A stretch of DNA of 64,000 nt from Malania oleifera. Its lineage: Eukaryota > Streptophyta > Magnoliopsida > Santalales > Ximeniaceae. A program made the translations under genes and the position numbers. The stretch is taken from contig NC_080428.1 in assembly GCF_029873635.1 (NCBI RefSeq), forward strand, positions 68,133,601-68,197,600. Direction: 5' to 3'. This document shows positions 13,029 to 24,973 of this stretch, one piece after another. Under the pieces are notes generated by a model. It was not told the DNA's origin. It saw only the letters and a list, made by a program, of their open reading frames with translations, and made no database searches. Position 1 is the first letter of the stretch. Each line of letters begins with the position of its first letter.

Positions 13029-13293
13029 TGAGAAGAAACTTAGCTTCTAAGCAACCAAAATGGATATTTATAGGGCCTTTGACCAAGTCCAACTCGTCGA
13101 CGAGGCGGCATCTTCGTCGATGAATCCACCACATAGCTCGTCGACGAGGCCATCCCTTCGTTGCCGAGTCCAAGTTCTGGATATTTCTTTGACCCACTCA
13201 GTATTTGCTCGTTGACGAGGCTCTGAAGGACTTCGTCGACGAATGTGACTCCTTCATCAATAAACCCAGCTTATATGGGTTTGGGTCTCTACA
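12702..13293 (-). mobile_element. Truncated 3' LTR of the Tekay-like element
   Basis: It matches 19930-20485 closely, including the TATA box (13068-13075 region), GA/CT tracts and the CGTCGACGA array (about 13094-13262), and ends at GGTCTCTACA (13293). The purine tract lies next to it on the element side (13294-13308). The remaining LTR length seen in the 5' copy is missing. Confidence 0.85.
12914..13024. repeat. (GA)n microsatellites in the gypsy LTR leader
   Basis: Two long GA runs at about 12913-12948 and 12964-13024. They correspond to a much shorter run in the other LTR copy (20142-20190), so the tract expanded after the two LTRs separated. Confidence 0.95.
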
Positions 13294-13629
13294 ATCTCCC
13301 CTCCTTATAAGAATTTCGTCCTCAAAATTTACTAACAATTGCTAACTTAATCTTTTCTTATAATACCACGTTACAAAAGAGTCGACCGTCACCTACAAAG
13401 TGACTTTGGCCCAAATTCATTACATATCCTCACATATGGCGGAGGAATACCGTGGTTACACAAAAGATACTTTGGAAGATTACATACATAAACAAAACTC
13501 TCCCAAAGATCATACCATTTAATATATACCATCTACACTACTATACATACTTATATACCATCAAATAACTGTGGGTACTTCTGGCGTATTTTAGATTTTA
13601 ATTCCTATGAAGCTTCTTCCACTATATGA

Positions 13630-14730
13630 TTACGCCACAATACCTTTACAAGAGGTATTTCCTTCGTTCTGCACTGGTACTTCCTCATATGATATGGCAT
13701 CACTAATCTCTAGAGGTTCGTAACTCAGTACGTGTGATGGATCTGGTACATACTTCTTCAGTACAGACACGTGAAATACATCATGGACTCTGGATAAAAC
13801 TAGAGGTAAGGCCACTCGATAAGCAACTGAACCTATCCTTTCAAGGATCTCAAAAGGCTCGATATACCAAGGACTTAGCTTCCCTTTCTTCACGAACCTC
13901 ATCGCCCCTTTCATCGGAGTAATTCTCAAGAATACCATATCTCCTATCTCAAATTCGAACTCTAGTCGACGACTATCAGTATAACTTTTCTGTCGACTTT
14001 GAGCTGCTTTGATTCTTTCCCTGATTAATCCGACCTTTGTAGAGGCCTGCTGAATTAATTCTGGACCTAGTATTTTCCGCTCACCTACCTGATCCCAGTA
14101 CAACGGAGATCGACACCAATGACCATACAAAGCCTCATAAGGTACCTCTCTATGCTCTCCTGGAAACTATTGTTATATGCAAATTCAATAAGCGGTAGAT
14201 ATCGTATCCAACTATCATTGAAGTCTAGTACACAAGCCCGCAACATATCCTCTAATGTCTGAATAGTCCTCTCCGATTGTCCATTTGTCTACGGGAGAAA
14301 AGATGTACTGAACGTCAGTCACGATCCCAAGGCATCATGTAGACTCTTCCAGAAATGAGATGTAAAACGTAGATCCCGATCTGAAACAATAGATATAGGG
14401 ACACCATGGAGTCATACCACCTCCTGCACATAAAGTTCTGTCAACCTATTCAGAGAGTAGCTGACTCTAATTGGAATTAAATGTGTAGTCTTCGTCAGCT
14501 GATCCACTATAACCCATATGGCATTCTGCCCATGCACCGCCGCAGGTAAACCCATCACAAAATCCATTGAGACATGTTCCCACTTCCACTCAGGGACGTC
14601 AAGTGGCTGAAGTGGTCCTACTGGCCTCTGATGTTCTGCTTTGATTCGCTGACACGTCAGGCACGACTCTACAAATCGGGCTATCTCTCTTTTCATGTTG
14701 GACCACCAGAAAGATTCCCTCAAATCCTAG
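13630..14730 (-). pseudogene. Gypsy integrase region (fossil)
   Basis: Read on the minus strand. The zinc-binding part and the core start appear as FVESCLTCQRIKAEHQRP, WKWEHVSMDFVMGLP and IWVIVDQLTKTTHLIP. The C-terminal part has YTDSRRLEFEFEIGDMVFL and the KLSPWYIEPFEILERIG block. No clear chromodomain is seen after NEG near 13640. Broken. Confidence 0.85.
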
Positions 14731-14927
14731 TATATTTTCATACTACCAGGATGTACGGTGTAGAGTGAACGGTGCGCCTCCTCCAGAATGACCCATTTAA
14801 TCACGGCATCATTCGGTACACAAACCCTACCGCGAAATCTCAATGTCCCATTGCCAAAGACACTGAAATCCGGCTTCAACCCCTTCTAAATTCCTTCCAT
14901 AACCTCAACCAACTCAGGATCCTCCTT

Positions 14928-15386
14928 CTATGCCACACGAATCCTCTCCTGCAATGTTGGTTGTACCACCAAGCTAGCAAGGACCGCATGATGGTTTCCT
15001 TCTACCACCTCCAAACTCAACCTTTCAAGGTCCATACAGATCTGATGTTGAACCTCCACTGCCGAGACTGACGCATCAACAGACTTCTGACTCAGAGCAT
15101 CAGCTACAACATTAGCCCTTCCTGGGTGATAGCTAATAGAACAATCATAGTCTTTAATCAACTCAAGCCATCTGCGTTGTCTTATGTTAAGCTCCTTCTG
15201 AGTGAAAAAGTATTTAAGACTTTTATAGTCGGTAAAAGTCTCACACCTTTCACCGTACAAGTAGTGCCTCCAAATTTTCAGTGCAAACACTACCGCTGCA
15301 AACTCCACATCATGCGTCAGGTAGTTCTTCTCGTATTCTTTGAGTTGACTAGAAGCATAAGCAGCTACCTTGCCATGCTGCATTAG
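14928..15386 (-). pseudogene. Gypsy RNase H region (fossil)
   Basis: The minus-strand reading gives [59 protein letters not shown] and [14 protein letters not shown], the standard RNase H to connection wording of plant gypsy elements. Confidence 0.9.
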
Positions 15387-15476
15387 AACACAACCAAGAC
15401 CCCTTTTTGAAGCATCACTATAAATAACAAAGCCACCATCACTGGATGGAAGAGTCAGAATTGGAGCAGTGACCAG

Positions 15477-16947
15477 TCATCGTTTCAACTCTTGGAAACT
15501 CAGCTCGCACTCATATTTCCAATCATATCTCACGTTCTTTTGTGTGAGTCTCGTCAAAGGACCTGCTAAACTAGAGAACCATTCCACAAAGCGACGATAG
15601 TAACCTACAAGACCTATAAAAATTTTGACCTCCTGAACATTCTTCGGTCTCGCCCAATCCACTACTACTTCAATCTTACACGGGTCCACGGATATACCTT
15701 CTTTAGACACCACGTGCCCCAGAAATGCAATCTGTTCCAACCAGAACTCGAACTTCTTCAGTTTAGCATACAACCTCTTATCCCTAAGCATTTGCAATAC
15801 TAGCCTCAAATGAACTTCATGTTCTGCAGCACTCCCAGAATACACTAGGATATCATCAATAAATACCACGACGAACTGGTCTAGATATTCATGAAAGACC
15901 CTGTTCATCAAATGCTGCAGGTGCATTAGTCAAACCAAAAGGCATAACTATAAATTCAAAATGGTCATACTGGGTTCGAAATGCAGTTTTTGAGACGTCC
16001 TCCGCTTTCACCTTCAGCTGGTGATACCCAGACCATAGGTCAATATTAGAGAAGACCTACGTGCCCTGAAGTTGATCAAACAAATCATCGATTCTAGGTA
16101 GCAGATACTTATTCTTTATCGTCACTTTGTTAAGCTCTCTATAGTCGATGCACATTTTCATCGACCCATCCTTCTTCTTCACAAATAACACTGGTGCCGA
16201 AGGAGAAACACTAGGTCGAATGTACCCCTTGTCAAGCAGCTCTTGAAGCTGTTCTTTCAACTCTCTTAGCTCAGCTGGAGCCATATGATACGAAGCTTTC
16301 GATATCGGCACCGTATCTGGAGCTAACTCAATAGTAAATTCCACTTCATGGTCCGGAGGTAACCCTAGCAAGTCCTCTGGAAACACGTTAGGGAACTCGT
16401 GCACTACAGCAATCATCTCCAATTCCCGTTCTTCCGTTGGCGTGTTTTTCATAAACACCAAATACCCTTGGCACCCTTTAAGAAGTAGCCTTTTAGCTTG
16501 CATAGCAGAAAGGATACGTGGTGTAAAACGCACACACGATCCAAGGAACTGAAATCCCTGCTTTCCTAGCAGTCTGAACAACACCTCCCTCCTATGGCAA
16601 TCAATACTGGCATAACTGGTAGACAACCAATCCATCCCTAAGATGATATCAAAGCCATATATGTCGTATAACACAAGATCAACTAGTAGCACCCTTCCCT
16701 GAATTTCAACCGAGAAGTCACGAATTACCCTGCTACACCCAACCACAGATTCAGACGGTGTAGCTACCACCAGTTCATAATCTAACAATTGCACCCCTAA
16801 TCCACACAATTTAACATAACTTCGGGAAATAAAAGAATGTGTTACCCCAGAATCAAACAATATAACAGCTTCATGAGAAAGCATATAAATGATACCTGTG
16901 ACTACGTCACTAGCGTTCTCAGCGTCACCAAGAGTCAGAGAATACAC
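15477..16947 (-). pseudogene. Gypsy protease and reverse transcriptase region (fossil)
   Basis: The protease shows the [13 protein letters not shown] active-site block and [12 protein letters not shown] shows YRMAP-type sequence ([16 protein letters not shown]), [47 protein letters not shown], then FIDDILVYS with the catalytic DD and [10 protein letters not shown]. The region is split over more than one frame. Confidence 0.9.
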
Positions 16948-16979
16948 TCTAACCTGAGCTGTACCCCCTGCTGATCGCC

Positions 16980-18348
16980 ATGCTGTTTCAGAGCATTCCC
17001 TCTGTATGGCTGCTATGAGGCTCCATTGTTTCCCTGCATCCCACAGTCTCTTGCCTGGTGCCCTTGCTTACCACACCACATACAAGCCAACATAGACAAC
17101 CAACACTGCCCAAGATGTCTCCTACCACACAAAGGGCAACATTGAAAACGTGCGGTGTTTTGAGACATACCACCACTGTTCTTTTTCCAATTACCCTACT
17201 TTGCCCTAGACAAAGAACTAGGAGGTGCTGGCCTCTTCTTCGGAACCTAGACCTCTGCGTCCTCGAGCAAACACTCCTCTGCCACCGTGTCTTTATCAAC
17301 CAATGTAGCAAAGTCTTGCAACTGCAAAATCGCCGTCTGCCTATACGGATCTCCTTCCTTAGATCCCTCTGAAACTTCCAGGTCTTCTTCACTTCATCTG
17401 GTATCACGAATGGAGCGAATTGTGACAGTTCCTAAAATTTGGCAGTGTACTGTTGCACTGTCAGTGATTGCTGCGTCAGATTCATAAATTCCTCCATCTT
17501 CGTGTTTCTAACTATGGCCAAAAAATAATGTTCAAAGAAGAGCTCTTTGAATCAGGCCCACATCAACGCTATTGGTATAGGTCGGTGCTCTTCCATCTGC
17601 TTTACAGATACCCACCATCTCTCAGCCTCTCCTGCCAACTTGAACGTGGCAAAAGTGACCTTCTAATTCTCCGTACAGTTCAAGACATTCAAGATCTTCT
17701 CGATCTCTTAGATCCAATTCTCAGCATAAACTGGATCTGTACTTCCTACGAAAGCCGAAGGCTTCAATCTGGTGAACTTATCAGTGGAGCAACTCATCTC
17801 AGTTGTGATACAGTCCTGCCCCCTATTCGTTCGCACCACCTTAGCCATAAGCTGCTATGCAAAGTCACGCAACACACTAATAGAATCATTACCAGCCTCA
17901 AGGCCGGCACCCTCACTACTACTACCTCCCACATTGACAATAATATCCCTGGATTCCATCCTGAAAGAAAATTAAGAGAATCTATTAAAAGGTAATAGCC
18001 TAAGCATCAACTAACACTACCATACTATAGACTCAATTCCCTTAAATCCACATCCTGAATATCGATGCTCCATTAATTTAACCTCATCATTCTAACTCAA
18101 GTTCTACCCTTCCACTTGGAAACAACACCATCAATAGATTGCCATGATTTTCTGAACCCTTCGAATGATCAAAAAAAACACAGAAGTCTGCCAATGGATT
18201 TCATCTCCAAGTATACAAAACAAAACCCGAGATCGTATCCATGTCCTATATTCTGGTATATTCTAAACTACAGGAACTAGAAAATTCTTAATTCTGAATA
18301 CATCCCTAACCAGGCAGCATGATTTAAATCACACTTCCGACTAGTAAA
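16980..18348 (-). pseudogene. Gypsy gag region with zinc knuckle (fossil)
   Basis: This lies between the primer site and protease on the minus strand. Cysteine-rich sequence around 17040-17160 fits the CCHC knuckle of gag, and 17400-17950 fits the retrotransposon gag body. The frame is broken repeatedly and little else is readable. Confidence 0.6.
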
Positions 18349-18364
18349 GGGCTCTGATACCAAC

Positions 18365-20485
18365 TGTAACATCCCAGCCCTTTATACGGACCCAGGTGTC
18401 ACTCACTCATACAAAATACCTATACCTATTCAAGATACATAAACAGCCCGCACTAAACAGGGACATTCAGGTGTAACTCATACATGACAGGAATGTAAAT
18501 GTTGCAGAAAAACATAAACATTCATCGGGATTTCTAATAGACATATACCAAAGTTTACCGTTGAATCCTCAAATACATTTATACAGACTTAGAACATATT
18601 CTATTAATACAACCCCAAAAGGGTATTCCAACTAAGTTCAATATACATATAACTACTTACGTATGCTACAACCCAAAAACAATTCTCCAAGTCCCTTAAT
18701 CAACTAGGACTGACATCCTAATGAACCTGAAAACAAAGGTTGTATAATAGGGTGAGACACCTCTCAGTAAGGAAGAAAGTGTTACAACAGTGTGTGATCA
18801 CATATGCACATTTGAATAAAAGCCATATATATATATATGTAAAACTTTTTTTTTACAATACTGCAATATATAAAATTTATTTGCACATTCTAGTATTTAA
18901 ATCATGCATATGATTATTAGAACAACGACCAGCTTGTCATAACATGTGTTGTGTGTTTACCCCGTGGCATAGGTTGTGCACTGATATCTCCAACAATGCC
19001 CAGTTCATGCAGGCATTTGTCAAGTATCTAATATATAGTCCGACTGCCCCCATCTAGTCTATTATTTCACCAGTGGCTTTATTACTCCTGCTAGCCGACT
19101 ATCTATGTACCCACACTTATTTACATGTGTGGTTGCATTGTACCCTTCCAGCTGAGGAATTTCCTGTCGTTGGGAGTATCTTTCACCTCCATTAATGAAG
19201 CTTTTTCAACTTCTCACATCGGAGTATCTTTCAACCCCATTTACTGGAGTATCTTTCAACCCCTTTTTTTGGAGTATCTTTCAACCCCTTTTTGTAGCAA
19301 GTTGTGGTTCCATTTATCATACATACAATTTATAGCAAAATATAGTAACCTTTGCAATTCTAGTATTTTCAAAAATTCAGATAATCATATCGGGTTCAAA
19401 CCGGTGCCTATCCACTCGGTTTACCCCTTTTTGTTTCACTGATAACGCTCGGTGTATAACCGGCCTCTGTTTTCCACATTTTCGGTATAACAAATTTGGA
19501 ACTTCAGTTCCCATATCTCATATACATAGTATATCAAATTCATACATTTTCATTTCAACATATATCACACAAGTTAAATCCAAAAATCCGCTAAATGATA
19601 AAGATCCAATAAACATCATTTAAATGTAAAAGTAAAGGATTCAAGCATCTCCTACTACAGTTTAAATGCAAATAGGTGATTTTCACAAAATTTGGAGATC
19701 ATACGCCAAAATCCTCATTTTTACCAAAAACCGTAAAAATCGTAAAACTAGCATTTCTACTCGGTAGAATTTAGCAAATAAGAAGTTCAACCATACATAT
19801 AAATATAAACTAGCTTTTTAACGGTTTATTTTTACCAAAAAAAAATGTTGTTGTAATCAATTTTCCCTTACCTTAAACTCAAAACGAAACTTCGTACGAA
19901 AACGATCCAAACCAACAACCCGAGATCCTAAAAACCTAAAACCACAGAACATAACCTTACTATAATTTTGACCACTATCTAAATATCCAATCAAAATTGA
20001 GATCAAATCCTTACCTCGATTTTTGGGAAAACCCGAAAATCCTCAAAGTAACGATCTGATCCGCTAAAATTGTAAAACTTCTTCTTCTGATCCCCACGGG
20101 AACTTCCGTTTTTAAAAACAGACAATGAATAGCGGAGGATCTTAGAGAGAGAGAGAGAGAGAGAGAGTTTCCTCTGGTTTAGAGAGAGAGATAGAGCTTT
20201 GAGAAGAAACTTAGCTTCTAAGCAACCAAAATGGATATTTATAGGGCCTTTGACCAAGTCCAACTCGTCGACGAGGCAGTGTCTTCGTCGACTAATCCAC
20301 CAAATAGCTCGTCGACGAGGCCATCCCTTCGTCGCAAAGTCCAAGTTCTGGATATTTCTCTGACCCACTCGGTATTTGCTCATCGACGAGGCTCTGAATT
20401 TCGTCAACGAAACTCTGAAGGACTTAATCAACGAATGTAACTCCTTCATCGACGAACCCAGCTTATATGGGTTTGGGTCTCTACA
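18365..20485 (-). mobile_element. 5' LTR of the Tekay-like element (2121 bp)
   Basis: The ends are TGTAACATCCC (18365) and GGTCTCTACA (20485), next to the tRNA-Met primer site. On the minus strand it has a CGTCGACGA array (about 20261-20455), TATA box (20236-20243), CT tract, GTAAG donor-like site (20010-20014) and an acceptor-like block (18727-18771). The target base run after it is AATGA. Confidence 0.9.
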
Positions 20486-22398
20486 AATGAAATATGGTAT
20501 TTATATGTGAGTAGAAATGTTTTGCATGAAAAATGAGATTTTGTGAATTACTGATTTGAGTATTTTGGGAAATGTTGAAATACTTAAAACATGATATATA
20601 TATTTATGAGATGATGAAATGTGCACAAAAAATTATGAGAACATTTATATTGAAATGAATTAATATATACTTGTATGAGATTAATAATGTTTATTGATAT
20701 GGAAATATTGAAATGTGAAAATGAGAATGTGAATTTTGAAACGTATATATTGAAATATGAAAATGGAAATGATGAGTACTGCAATATGAAATTGAAACGT
20801 GATTGATGAAATGTCAATACCTCATAATGATTGCGGGTATGTGGTAGTGAACCCTGATGGATGGTTACAGTATCATTGCTAGTGGTGTAGTGCAACCACA
20901 CGGACTCTTGGAGCGTGTGGCGTGATAGTCAACTGAGCCATTTTGTAGGGTTGTTGGGCCCCCTGAGTCCGAATCAGGGTTATAGGTCGGCAAGTCATAC
21001 TACAAACGCGATATATGATATGATATTTTAATCTAACCAAATCGATCAACCGTGGTTAGATCCAGCTTTCGAGCCACACAACCTTGACCATGGGGGGAAG
21101 CATGGCATGGAAAGAAAGATCCTCAGGGTGACCATGAGTTACAGACGCGATATTGGTATTTGATACAAAGGATACTCATGAGCTAGAAAGTAAAATGGAA
21201 ATAGAAAGTGAAAGAATGATAAAATTGACTAAAATGAGAAATGAAAGAAATAATGGAAATTGAGAAATAGAGAATGGTAAAATTCAGAAATGGAACCGTG
21301 TGAGATAATAATATAAATAATTGAGGCGAAGTGAAACTCTCCGCCTGAGAGCTTACTAAGTAAGGTGAGTGCCTTGATAGGTATCAGATGTGGTCATACC
21401 TGACTGCATAACGTGTTAGGGCAGAGGGAAGCTACCTGTATGGGCGGATAATTTTCTCTATTCTCAGGAATTTCGCGGGTAAATATGTGATGGAAATCAT
21501 TGAATTTGAGAAATGGTTTTAAAGCTTATAAAAGCTTGTACTGTATATCTATATGATTATGAGAATGTGTATATCAGTATATTTTCTCAGATGAAATGAT
21601 GATTTGAAAAGTAAAGTGTATTATAATTGAACTCATATGGCCACACACTGTAAATAATTTATTCCTTCTTACTGAGATGTGTTTCACCCAAATTATCTAA
21701 ATTTTTCAGGGAACAGGGATAGGCCAGGTGATAGAGCTCCGTGACCGTAGGGAACTGGGACCCTGACACATAGGGTGAGTGTTTGGACTAGGGGAGGTGT
21801 AATTCCCCTAGAGTTGTGTTGTTTTTTAGTATGTTATGGTGATATATATATATGTATGTTGATACTCTGGGTATTGTATTCTGACTTATATGTATATACA
21901 CTCTTCCGCTATTAGGTTGTATAAATGAAATAACTTTTTACCCGGTACCCAATGCGAGTCGGTTCATATGAATGGTAATAGGGTTGTTGATGTGACCGAT
22001 TTATGAATGTTATTGAGGACAAGTGAATATTTATTTGTTATTGGAAAAAAAATTACGAAAATAGGGGCGTCACAATTTAGGTACCGCTCTACCCGTTAAG
22101 TGAGTCTTATAGTGGTAATCCTTGTACTTGTTAGCCAAGACGGGGATGTTGGTAGTTTGCTGAATCTCGATAACATTTCTGGGTGTCATCTCTTATTTAC
22201 CACTTTCTAGTGCATCCTTAATTAATTTTACTGTGCAATTTAATATCCCCTGTATATTTAAATTGATTTAATTTATCTGCATTAGATTGACCATAAGGTT
22301 GTGTAATACTGCTGTTAGGGGATTAACCTAGGGCATTAATTTTTGAAAATACCAATTCACCCCCCCCCCTCCCTCTTGGGTTCACGGTAAAGTTAACA

Positions 22399-24374
22399 AG
22401 ATCCCCATATATCACAATGTATGAGTTCAAAAATAGTTGTACTCTGGTAAGTACTATCAGGAAATGAGAGATGATGATGCTTTGCAAGTGGACAAACAAG
22501 ACATGGATTCTTATCAGAAACAGTGAAAATATGATTACTAATGCAAGGATCTTTGATTACATGTATCTATGAAGGGGGAGTACGACCCAATCGACAATGC
22601 CAAAGATCAAAAATTAGATTCACATCTTTGCAAATTGCTGAAACAGAAATGGTTTTATGTAATGAAATGGGAAAGTGGTCGAAAAGAGCTGCAAGAGGGA
22701 CTAGAGTAGTAATCAGATTGTAAAGTCCAACTTTCATCTCACCCATGCCAATCGTGGTCCATGACAAAAGGTCCTGAATAAAACAAAATTGGGAAAGGAA
22801 AATAACACAACAAGAGATAGAGTTGATTGGTTGTTTGATAAAAACCAAATTGAAATGAAATGAAGGAACACATAAAACATTGTGTAAAGTTATTTTTGGG
22901 TTGATACGGACAGTACCAATGTGGGAAACATGAACTGTTTGACCATTAGGTAGCTTAACAACAAATGAAACAGAAGATGTTATTGAAGAAAGGAAGGAAG
23001 TGTTGCAAATCATGTGATCTGTAGCTCCTGTGTCAATTAACCAAGGAGTATGTGAAAATGAAGAGATACCATTCATAGTGGGTGGGTGTGAACAATCTGC
23101 CTAGACATTGTTGACTAAATGAGTAGCAATGGAAGTCTCAGTAGGCTGCAATAGAGCCAACAACTACTAATATTGAGTTTTGGTGAAGGTCATCTTGTCA
23201 TTTGAGATTTCTTCTGCTGGGTTAAGAGAAGACATGTTAGCAAATGGATTATACTATGTGGGTTTTCCATGAAACTTGTGGCCTAGTGGATACCCATGCA
23301 GTTTATAGCAAATTGCAGCAATATGTCCTGTCATATGACAGTGGGTGCAGGTTGGGGGTTGAGCATTTCCAGCTTTGAAGCAAACATCAAGAGTGTGGCC
23401 TTGAATTTTGCAATGGGTGCAAAAAGGTCTATCACATTTGGATGATTGGGAAGATTTAGGAGAGGGTTTATATGAAGAATAAGATCGGTTAACAGCAAGT
23501 GCCATGGATTCAGTAGAAGGGAGATTCAGTACCATGAGATGTTGTAGTTCCTACTGTTGAACCATAGAAAAAATTTTTTTATAGGAGGTAATGAATCCAA
23601 GATCATAATCTGATCACGGGTGGCATTGAATGAATCATTAAGGCCCATAAGAAATTGGATTACACAATCCCTTTGATATCGATCAAAAGGAACAGCCAAC
23701 TTGCCACAGGTACAATCAGGTAAGGGATCATACAAAAGAAGCTCATCCCATAGAGTCTTCAGTTTGCCAAAATAACCAGAAACGGAGTCATTGTCCTGGG
23801 TGAGACCTATTAATGCCTTTTTGAGTTGAAAAATGTGATGACCATTTGATGAGCGAATCATTCTTGGAGTTCTTTCCAAACTTGAGTAGCATCGTCCACC
23901 AAAACAATGCTGGATTTGAGAGATGGATTTATGGAGTTATGCAACCAAGAAACCACCAAGTCATTGCATCGCTCCCATGCATCAAAAAGAGGATATGAAG
24001 TGGATCTTGGTCTGGAGAAGGTGCCATTGATGAAACCGAGCTTATTTTTGGCACGAAGAGCTCTACACATGGCTCTCGACCAAGTAGTGTAGTTATCAGA
24101 AGTGAGGAGGTCAAGGACTGAGGGAAGAGACGGATTATCTCCATGGTCAAGTCAATAAGGGTTGGTTGGGTTGGAGAAATCCAGAAAAGGAGATTTGGAT
24201 GAGTTGGGAGCTTCAGCAGCCGTTAAAAGAAAAGGTTCAAAGGAAAAGAAGCTGCTGCAGAAAAATGCTCTGAACTGTATTAATTTTCCGTGTATAGGAA
24301 CTGTACATGATGTTGTTTATTTATACAGGGAAAAAGCAAAAAACAGATTGTAACAACCAAAAAATATTCTAACA
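22399..24374 (-). mobile_element. Ty1/copia element, 5' portion, minus strand
   Basis: On the minus strand the 5' LTR appears to start at 24374 (TGTTAGAATATTTT) and has TATAAATA-type sequence near 24325. gag starts near 24145 with NYTTWSRAMCRALRAKNKLGF-like sequence and FDAWERCNDLVVSWL. Two zinc knuckles (CTHCKIQGHTLDVC, CTHCHMTGHIAAIC) lie at about 23300-23460. The protease has LIDTGATDHMI (about 23040). The integrase lead-in FDLWHCRLG and then FELIHCDIWG run up to 22399, where the SIRE-like element is inserted. A few breaks. Lineage not assigned, and the remainder lies outside the window. Confidence 0.85.
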
Positions 24375-24923
24375 ACTAGCTAAACAAACTATGCAATTAC
24401 ATAATGATACAAAGACACCTCAGTTGTGAATGGGACTAATTTTGTAAATTTCCTGAACTATCATCACATGAGGTGTACCCAGCTGATGTAGGATGGGACT
24501 GAGTTGCAGCATGGACATGGGACTGCTCTGATAGCTTCTTTACTAAATTACATTAACCAAATCCATTCTCAAATTGTCAAATAAGTGAAAAACTATTAAT
24601 GGACCATTCTCTGCATCACTGTCTAAACTGTTATTAAGCATGACAAGTAGACACAATGGATTCATTATCTGATCGCGTAGATCTTAATTTTTGTTCATAT
24701 CATCCACTAGTTGATGGATTGCGATATGCCAAATGCAAACCTCTTTTCTGTGAACCATGTGTTTGGATTTATCCATAGCTAACATAATCAGAACTCTTTT
24801 GAAGATCATATATGATCACATCCACACAAAATTAGCAGAAGAGAACTGTTTGTCATACTGTTGGGCTTGATCATTACAATGATTGTAAACATATAATGCC
24901 AAAAAGCTTATATCCCACTTTCT

Positions 24924-24973
<50 letters not shown>

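Larger units (their letters stand above)
12702..20485 (-). mobile_element. Ty3/gypsy element, Tekay/Del-like chromovirus, 3' LTR truncated
   Basis: The minus-strand order is 5' LTR (18365-20485), primer site matching initiator tRNA-Met (complement at 18349-18362), gag, protease, RT, RNase H, integrase, purine tract, 3' LTR (12702-13293). Integrase after RNase H fixes the superfamily as Ty3/gypsy. The integrase tail (GDMVFLR, KKGKLSPWYIEPFEILERIG, VHDVFHVSVLKKYVPDPSHV) is Tekay/Del-like. The 3' LTR has lost its outer part, so no target-site duplication could be paired. It is broken in several places. Shared LTR sequence differs at under about a tenth of positions by eye, suggesting a few million years. 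Confidence 0.9.
11643..22074 (+). mobile_element. Solo LTR (about 2.65 kb without its insertion) hosting a gypsy element
   Basis: The right end is GGGGCGTCACA at 22074. The left end reads TATAATGCCCC at 11643, which matches the inverted right end apart from small changes. An ATTTA target-site duplication flanks it (11638-11642 and 22075-22079). It is AT-rich between 11690 and 11820, then has TATA-like sequence, a CT-rich tract (11906-11940), a GAGGTAAG donor-like site (12061-12067) and an acceptor-like block (21668-21709). It lacks the CGTCGACGA array. A gypsy element occupies 12702-20485. Confidence 0.85.
1142..22398 (+). mobile_element. Ty1/copia element, SIRE/Maximus (Opie)-like, 3' portion, heavily interrupted
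   Basis: The order integrase, reverse transcriptase, RNase H, polypurine tract, LTR is that of Ty1/copia. The pol wording resembles the SIRE/Opie lineage. Visible parts are integrase C-terminal half (1142-1558), RT (1925-2856), RNase H (4746-5280), the purine-rich tract (10083-10102) and the 3' LTR (10103-22398 with insertions). The 5' half lies outside the window. The element is interrupted by three solo LTR insertions and has several coding breaks. It is itself inserted into the integrase of a minus-strand copia element, whose reading resumes at 22399. Confidence 0.88.
10103..22398 (+). mobile_element. 3' LTR of the SIRE-like copia element, split by later insertions
   Basis: A purine tract ending in GAGGGAGAA (to 10102) is followed by TGTTGACC at 10103. 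The LTR runs to 11642, is interrupted by the solo LTR at 11643-22074, and resumes to GTTAACA at 22398 after a C-run and a CTCTTGGG block typical of long copia LTR ends. A TATA box lies at 10893-10900. Upstream of it, about nine copies of a GGCTACCGAACC-like motif occur between 10465 and 10765. After removing insertions the LTR is about 1.86 kb. Confidence 0.82.

Noticed and set aside
12772-13197. Open frame with long serine-leucine repeats in the gypsy LTR
   Set aside because: It is a translation of the GA/CT microsatellite and LTR leader, as is the one at 65-256.
17468-17995. Plus-strand open frame of 175 residues in the gypsy element
   Set aside because: It is antisense to the gag region of the element and has no recognisable domain.
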